DNA from: Bog-159 sp963818855
GTDB taxonomy: Bacteria; Acidobacteriota; Terriglobia; Bryobacterales; Bryobacteraceae
Direction: 5' to 3'
Assembly: GCA_963818855.1 (NCBI GenBank)
Contig: CAWFUH010000017.1
Location: 911,534 to 975,533 of the forward strand
Length of the DNA: 64,000 bases
Shown here piece after piece: positions 59,672 through 64,000 of this stretch; within the stretch, counting starts at the first letter, position 1, and each line of letters starts with the position of its first letter. The position numbers were made by a program, and so were the translations under genes. The notes under the pieces were generated by a model that made no database searches, was not told the DNA's origin, and was given only the letters and a program-made list of their open reading frames with translations.

Positions 59672-60170
59672 GGAGTTGCTGGCGGGCGGCGCGGCGTTGT
59701 CGTATGCCGCGTTAACGGCTTTCTGTCGGCGGCACGGAATCGGCTACGCGCCACCCACGCCGGCGGGACAGTATGACTTTGCGCCCGGCCAGGAACTGCA
59801 GCACGACACGTCTCCCCACGAGCTCGAACTGGGCGGCAAGAAACGCCGGGTACAGACCGCCTCGGCGGTGCTGTGCTATTCGCGGATGCTGTTCTTCCAG
59901 TGCTATCCCACCTTCCGGCGTTTTGACTGCAAGGTATTTCTCCACGAGGCGCTGCGCTATACAGGTGGTGCCCCGACCCGGGTCATGATCGATAACACGC
60001 ACGTAGTGGTGCTGCGCGGCAGCGGGCGCGAGATGGTTCAGGTGCCGGAGATGGCCGCCTTTGGAGAGCGTTTGGGCTTTCAGTTCGTGGCGCACGCGAT
60101 TGGGAATGCGAACCGTTCCGCGCGCGTCGAGCGCCCCTTATCAGCGCAGTTCCTGGTTATGCACAGTTAG
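59442..60170 (+). pseudogene. istA: IS21-family IstA-like transposase, 3' truncated
   Basis: Read as 242 residues. N-terminal HTH (SQAQRTTILELHTQQVSKREIARVLGISRVAVRKVL), then the DDE domain: D in GQELQHDTSPHEL, D in VMIDNTHVVV, and E in SARVERP, where homology stops. The remaining residues (LSAQFLVMHS) come from unrelated DNA. Normal IstA proteins are 350-500 residues, so the C-terminal half is missing and no istB follows. The ATG lies inside the preceding ParB-like frame, overlapping it by 230 bases. Confidence 0.8.
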
Positions 60171-60318
60171 CCGTCTCCTTGGACCTATCCACGGCGTTTG
60201 TTCCGTTGACTCCTTTGCATAATCTTTGTCCTTTCGTCCGCCGGTCAGCATAGCACCCGCCTTATGCACAAGATTTGATCCGCCGACAGTGGCCTGAGGC
60301 GGGCAACCGTTTGGGGAC

Positions 60319-60383
60319 CCTGAGAATCCTGCGTTAGAACAGGTAGAGAAGCGAAGTTGGCGCTTCGCAAACTCATTCTCAGG
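60319..60383 (+). promoter_or_regulatory. Structured leader of IS1380 copy 2
   Basis: CCTGAGAAT (60319-60327) and ATTCTCAGG (60375-60383) with inner hairpin GCGAAG-TTGGCG-CTTCGC (60351-60368). The stems match copy 1 exactly while the loop does not, which supports the structure being functional. Confidence 0.6.
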
Positions 60384-60396
60384 AGCCACCCAAAAG

Positions 60397-61856
60397 GTGA
60401 ATAACAATCGAGAGGATAACGAGAAAAGGCGCGCCATGCAAGGGGATGGCGCGGTTAGTCCGGGGCCCATTAAAATCGGGGCTTCCACGCCCTATGACTT
60501 CACCGGCAGAAATCTGACCGCCTACGGCGGACTGCTTCCCATCGCGACCATGCTGGAGAAACTCGGGTTCCAGCAGCTGGTCGAGGAGACGCTCAAGATC
60601 CAACGGCTGACGCGGGCGATGCCGGTGTACCAGTTCGTCGTGGCGATGGTGCTGGCGCTGTACGTCGGATTTTGCGCGGCTGAACCATCTGCGCTTTCTG
60701 GAGCGGGAGCCGATGCTGACCGGGCATTCTGAAGGTGCTTCGACTGCCGCCGCAATCCACCTTCTGGCGGTTTCTGGCCTCGCTGCATCTGAGCGTGGCC
60801 GGGCAGATCCTGAAAATGCAGCGCATGATGCGGCAGCGCGTGTGGGAGGCGGCGCACGTTGAACTGAAGGTGGTCACGCTGGACACCGACACCACCGTGC
60901 ACACCTGTTCGGCAACCAGATGGGCGGGCGCAAGAGCTACAACCCGAAAAACAGGGGAAAGAAGAGCTTCCAGCCGATCCTGACGTTTCTGGCCGAGACG
61001 CGGGAGTACGTCTCGGGCGAGTTGCGCAATGGCGATCGGCCCACCGGCGCCCAGATCGCGCGGCATCTGGAAAGCGTGTTCGCCGGCCTGCCACCGAGCG
61101 TCGAGACCATTTATGCCCGCGCCGATTCCGGCTTCTATTGTGCCGAGGCGGTGGAGGCATACGAAAAGGCGGGTGTGCAGTTCATCATTTCGGCGCGCAA
61201 GACGTCACGCCTGGTCGATGAGTTGAAAGCGGCGGACTGGAAACGGTCCCCACAGACCGACGCCGATGGCCAGTGCGAGTTCCGCTATCAGCCGGACGGC
61301 TGGGGCAAAGCGCACCGGTTCATCGCCCTGCGCTACCAGAAAAAGCCGAAACCGCGCCCGGCTGGACGAGCCAGAACAATATCAGTTGTTCGACACGCCG
61401 GAGTACAGCTATCGCGTGTTCGTCACCAATATGAAGGACTGCGATCGCGCTGCTGGCGTGGTTCTACAACAGCGGGCCGGAGCGGAGAATCTGATCAAGG
61501 AAGCCAATAACGACGCGGGACTGGCCGCGCATCCCTCGGCGCGATGGGCGATGAACTGCATTCATTTTCAACTGGCCATGCTGGCTTATAACCTCAACTG
61601 CTGGCTGATGCTGTTCAACCGCGAAGAGGAAGCCAAAAGTGAGCGCGCTCGGCCACACCACACTCGCCACAACCCGGCTGAAGTTTCTGTTTCTGGCGGC
61701 GCAGGATCTGGCGGCACGCGGGCCGCGTGGGAGTCAGCTACAGCGATCATTACCCGGAACAAGGTCTTTATTCAGCGTCTGATGAACCGGCTCCGGGCCA
61801 TCGCCGCGGCGGAACACGGCTTCGCCCCGGTGATTGCTGTCGCCCTGCGCTGCTGA
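60397..61856 (+). pseudogene. IS1380-family transposase with several frameshifts
   Basis: The frame opens as in copy 1 (GTG start, YGGLLPIATMLEKLGFQQLVEE), but an extra G after GGATTTT near 60675 shifts it, an extra C near 60719 shifts it again, and further indels near 60906, 61360 and 61650 follow. The remaining blocks (YARADSGFYCAEAVEAYEKA, YQPDGWGKAHRFIALRY, ENLIKEANNDAGLAAHPSAR, NCWLMLFNREEEA) are collinear with copy 1. It cannot make transposase. Confidence 0.85.
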
Positions 61857-62023
61857 GGCGTGCATAGGATTCTATGCACACGCGGCCTTGCTGAAACAAC
61901 AACTTACAAGCGGAGGAAATCGGCTCAGGCACACAGGACGCTTTGAAAAGAAATAAGGATCGTCTTCGCCGCAGGTTCAGGTCAGTCGCTCAGGCTGCTC
62001 CTCAGGGCAGTTCTGTGCATAAG

Positions 62024-62981
62024 TCAGGTAGCAACAAGTTGGTCCGGCGCACTGAATCTCCCTCTGCGAAGGGCGGGAGGGGTGAGTGCGCTGACAGCGG
62101 CCAGCTTCTCCGTCGGGTCGGCCCGAAGATACATCTCGGTGGTCTGCACGCTGCTGTGGCCGAGCCAGAGGGCAGCCTTCCGAATGTCGTGTGTGGTTTG
62201 GAGCATCAACATCGCACAGCCATGCCTCAAGGTGTGTGGTGAAACGCGCTTGTTGCACAACGAGGGACAACTCAGTCTCGCAGCCGCTACATGGCATTTG
62301 AGCACGTATTCGAATCCAGTCCGTGACATGGCGCTACCGCGTGCATTGAGGAAGAGTTCGGGCACGGCCGCCTCGCCACGGATGGCAAGCCATGCACGAA
62401 GATTTGCACCGGTCCGCGTCCAGACTGGCAGCACTCGTTCGCGTCTGCCTTTTCCGAGGATTCGGACGAAGGGCCGCGGCTCAAAGGTCACGTTATCGAC
62501 CCTCAGACCCACAAGCTCGGAGACTCGAAGACCTGCGACAAAGCAAACGTCCATCATGGCTCGATCGCGGATTCCGAACCGAGTCCGCGGGTCAGGGACA
62601 TTCAGTACGGCCTGCATCTCGTCGAGCGTGATGTGCGCAACCAACTTCGTATCAGTCTTCTTAAGCGGTATCGCGAGAATCCGTCGTACCTGTTCCAACG
62701 CGGATGGGACTTGATACTCGACATATCGCATGAACGATTTGATGGCGGACAACCGGACGTTCCTCGTCACGGGTCCGTTTTTGCGCTCGGTCTCGATGTG
62801 CTGCAAAAATGCGACGACCAAGGGTGCGTCGATCTGCTCCAGGTCCAGTTGCGATGGATTTTTACCCAATCGCGAGGCGGCGTACTGAAACAACAGGCGG
62901 AACGCGTGCGCGTAGGTGTCGCAGGTATGTTCGCTCGCGCGACGATCAATGGGAAGCCGCTCGCGCAGAAATGCGGTGAAC
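62024..62981 (-). CDS. XerC/D-like tyrosine recombinase, N-terminus cut by IS1595
   Basis: The conserved frame begins at the IS1595 border (FTAFLRERLPIDRRASEHTC) and continues to the stop at 62024; the native start codon has been lost, and a TTG at 62891-62893 is the next candidate. Core-binding: QLDLEQIDAPLVVAFLQHIE, RLSAIKSFMRYVEYQVP. Catalytic residues: R in AGLRVSELVGLRVD, K in ILGKGRRERVLP, H-x-x-R in SPHTLRHGCAMLML, H in LWLGHSSVQTTEMYLRAD with the final Y. The style resembles the recombinases that occur in trios (RIT elements), but no partners are in the window. Confidence 0.8.
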
Positions 62982-64000
62982 TGGGTATCCCTTTCACTCA
63001 GCCGACCCCAACCTGTTGTGCCGCCTGCTGTGGAGGTTTGATGCGGCCGACTAAGGTGTTGTAGGTCTTCGGAGAGGTGCTGGCTGCTTGTTGCATGAGG
63101 CGGAAGAAGAGCTTGCCGCGGCTTTTCGACTTCCGACGGTTGAACCGAAAAGTATACTCATCCAGGTAGTAGGACAGCTGTTGAGGTGCCACCGCGCCTT
63201 GGTGGGTACCGAGCAACCACCGCTTCAACAATCCTGCGATCCGGTGAACGCGCGGCATCAGCCTGGAGGCTTCCTTCCTCCGTCCCCGCAGCACCGTGAT
63301 CTCCCGCTGATACTCCTTCTTGTCCAAGCCCGAGTAGCCTTGCCAGGCGTCGGTGTGGAGCATGCTTCCCGGCTCGACGCAATCCTGGACGAAGGGGTGC
63401 AGGCTGGCGGCAGAAGCGTCTTCAATCACCCGCATGCGAATCCGCCCAATGCCCGGACCATCGGCCTCGGCGGCGATGACCACCAAGGCCTTGCTTTCGG
63501 TCTGCCTGCCGGAGACACCCTCTTCCAATCCACCGATCATGGTTTCATCCACCTCGACCCAGCCCTTCAGCCGATCCCGATCCGGCCGCACCATGGCGCG
63601 TCTCAACTTATGCAGCCACGTCCAGGCAGTCTCATAACTACCCAGTCCCAGGACACGCTGCAACCCTAGCGCGCTGGCTCCGTGCTTCTGACTCGTCACA
63701 TACCACATCGCGCGGAACCACATCACCAGGGGCTTCCGCGTGTCCTGGAAAATTGTGCCCGCCGTCGCCGAGGTCTGTCGCCGGCACCCACAACACTGGA
63801 ACAAAGTGGTACGAACTATGACAGCCCTCGATCCCTGACAATGCGGGCACCGAAAGCCATCTGGCCACCGAAGGCTCACCAGGTATGCTCGGCAACCGTC
63901 CTCGGTCGAAAACCTCTCCTCGAACTCCTGGATCGTTCGCGGGTAATCCTCCACTGCCCAAATCTACAGATTGGGGTCGGCTGAGTCAAGGGGATACCCA
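62982..64000 (-). mobile_element. Complete IS1595-family element with visible inverted repeats
   Basis: The left end TGGGTATCCC ... ACTCAGCCGACCCCA (62982-63010) is mirrored at the right end by TGGGGTCGGCTGAGT ... GGGATACCCA (63972-64000), inverted repeats of about 29 bases with four mismatched positions. The element is 1019 bp and ends exactly at the window edge, so the target duplication on the right cannot be checked. It interrupts the recombinase gene. Confidence 0.9.
62998..63954 (-). CDS. IS1595-family transposase
   Basis: 318 residues. N-terminal zinc ribbon (FRCPHCQGSRAV ... LFQCCGCRRQTSATAGTIF), then the ISXO2-like DDE domain: D in WVEVDETMIGGLEEG, D in MLHTDAWQGYSGLDKKEYQ and the C-terminal LLKRWLLGTHQGAVAPQQLSYYLDEYTFRFNRR. 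TIFQDTRKPLVMWFRAMWYVTSQKHGASALGLQRVLGLGSYETAW is the family linker. The stop lies within the left inverted repeat. It appears intact and may be active. Confidence 0.95.
   Translation of the reverse strand: MEDYPRTIQEFEERFSTEDGCRAYLVSLRWPDGFRCPHCQGSRAVIVRTTLFQCCGCRRQTSATAGTIFQDTRKPLVMWFRAMWYVTSQKHGASALGLQRVLGLGSYETAWTWLHKLRRAMVRPDRDRLKGWVEVDETMIGGLEEGVSGRQTESKALVVIAAEADGPGIGRIRMRVIEDASAASLHPFVQDCVEPGSMLHTDAWQGYSGLDKKEYQREITVLRGRRKEASRLMPRVHRIAGLLKRWLLGTHQGAVAPQQLSYYLDEYTFRFNRRKSKSRGKLFFRLMQQAASTSPKTYNTLVGRIKPPQQAAQQVGVG

Larger units (their letters stand above)
57830..60149 (+). mobile_element. IS21-like transposon with zinc-module and ParB-like genes, truncated at its right end
   Basis: TGACCCA repeats at 57830-57836 and 57854-57860 look like the multiple terminal repeats of an IS21 end. 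Three genes follow on the plus strand: a twin-zinc-module gene, a ParB-like gene and an IstA-like transposase that loses homology at about 60137. No IstB follows. The right end was lost before or when IS1380 copy 2 arrived. Confidence 0.55.
60253..62023 (+). mobile_element. IS1380-family element, copy 2 (decayed)
   Basis: Shares about 150 bases of leader with copy 1 from GCACCCGCC at 60253. Ten bases near the left (CTTATGCACA, 60261-60270) are matched inverted at 62014-62023 (TGTGCATAAG), which may mark the terminal repeats and give an element of about 1.76 kb. No target duplication is seen. The transposase is broken. Confidence 0.6.
53806..64000. mobile_element. Mobile island adjoining tRNA-Lys, right end not seen
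   Basis: From the tRNA onward every recognisable gene is an integrase, transposase, transposon passenger or short uncharacterised cargo gene, in contrast to the chromosome-like region before it. No second copy of the tRNA 3' end is seen before 64000, so the distal attachment site is outside or lost. At least four insertions are packed or nested here: IS1380, IS21-like, IS1380 copy 2 and IS1595. Confidence 0.5.

Overview
The window looks like a chromosomal segment of an acidobacterium, probably a Solibacter/Bryobacter-type member of the Acidobacteriota. This is inference from gene content: acidobacterial VWFA-type secreted proteins, secreted FG-GAP (integrin-like) repeat proteins, Tat-exported Gfo/Idh/MocA and sugar isomerase-like proteins, Uma2 genes, a tad locus, high GC, and arrays of short GC-rich palindromes between genes. 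No rRNA or clade-defining marker is present, so the placement is not proven.

Layout. 1-7 kb (minus): a partial secreted matrixin-type metalloprotease coupled to a small secreted protein, then two near-twin FG-GAP proteins flanking a NYN-domain gene. 7-9.4 kb: a damaged HTH antitoxin-like gene and an Nramp transporter fused to a UspA domain. 9.4-17.7 kb: membrane and envelope genes (two GT87-like proteins, an active PAP2 gene beside a decayed PAP2 relic, a DUF362 protein, a frameshifted multi-pass protein, a squalene-cyclase-like repeat protein) with several tiny membrane proteins. 17.8-25.3 kb (minus): a tad/flp pilus operon, flp-cpaB-cpaC-cpaE-cpaF-tadB-tadC plus a 32-residue membrane protein. 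A GT-C-like membrane protein and a PilZ protein lie upstream, and a divergent LuxR-type regulator follows.

28.6-37 kb: a VWFA protein, a pseudogene pair, an ankyrin-repeat protein, then an AraC regulator divergent from an SDR, an F420-reductase-like protein and a SnoaL-like protein. The AraC/SDR promoter block is partly duplicated in front of a second SDR. 37.3-45.2 kb: MsrPQ methionine sulfoxide reductase, a glycogen debranching-type glucosidase coupled to a DUF1223 protein, and a 1116-residue GH18-NodB-GT2 fusion. 45.2-53.7 kb: two Uma2 genes, a Ycf48-like protein, a flagellar-rod-like mini-protein, a Tat-exported isomerase/dehydrogenase pair, another VWFA protein, UDP-xylose synthase and a membrane Fe-S reductase.

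53.8-64 kb is a mobile island beginning at tRNA-Lys(CTT). It holds a phage-type integrase with operator-like repeats, two cargo genes, an IS1380 copy, an IS21-like transposon that carries a twin-zinc-module gene and a ParB-like gene next to a truncated IstA, a decayed second IS1380 copy, a XerC/D-like recombinase, and a complete IS1595 element whose inverted repeats are both visible. The ParB/zinc/IstA combination is the most unusual arrangement in the window.
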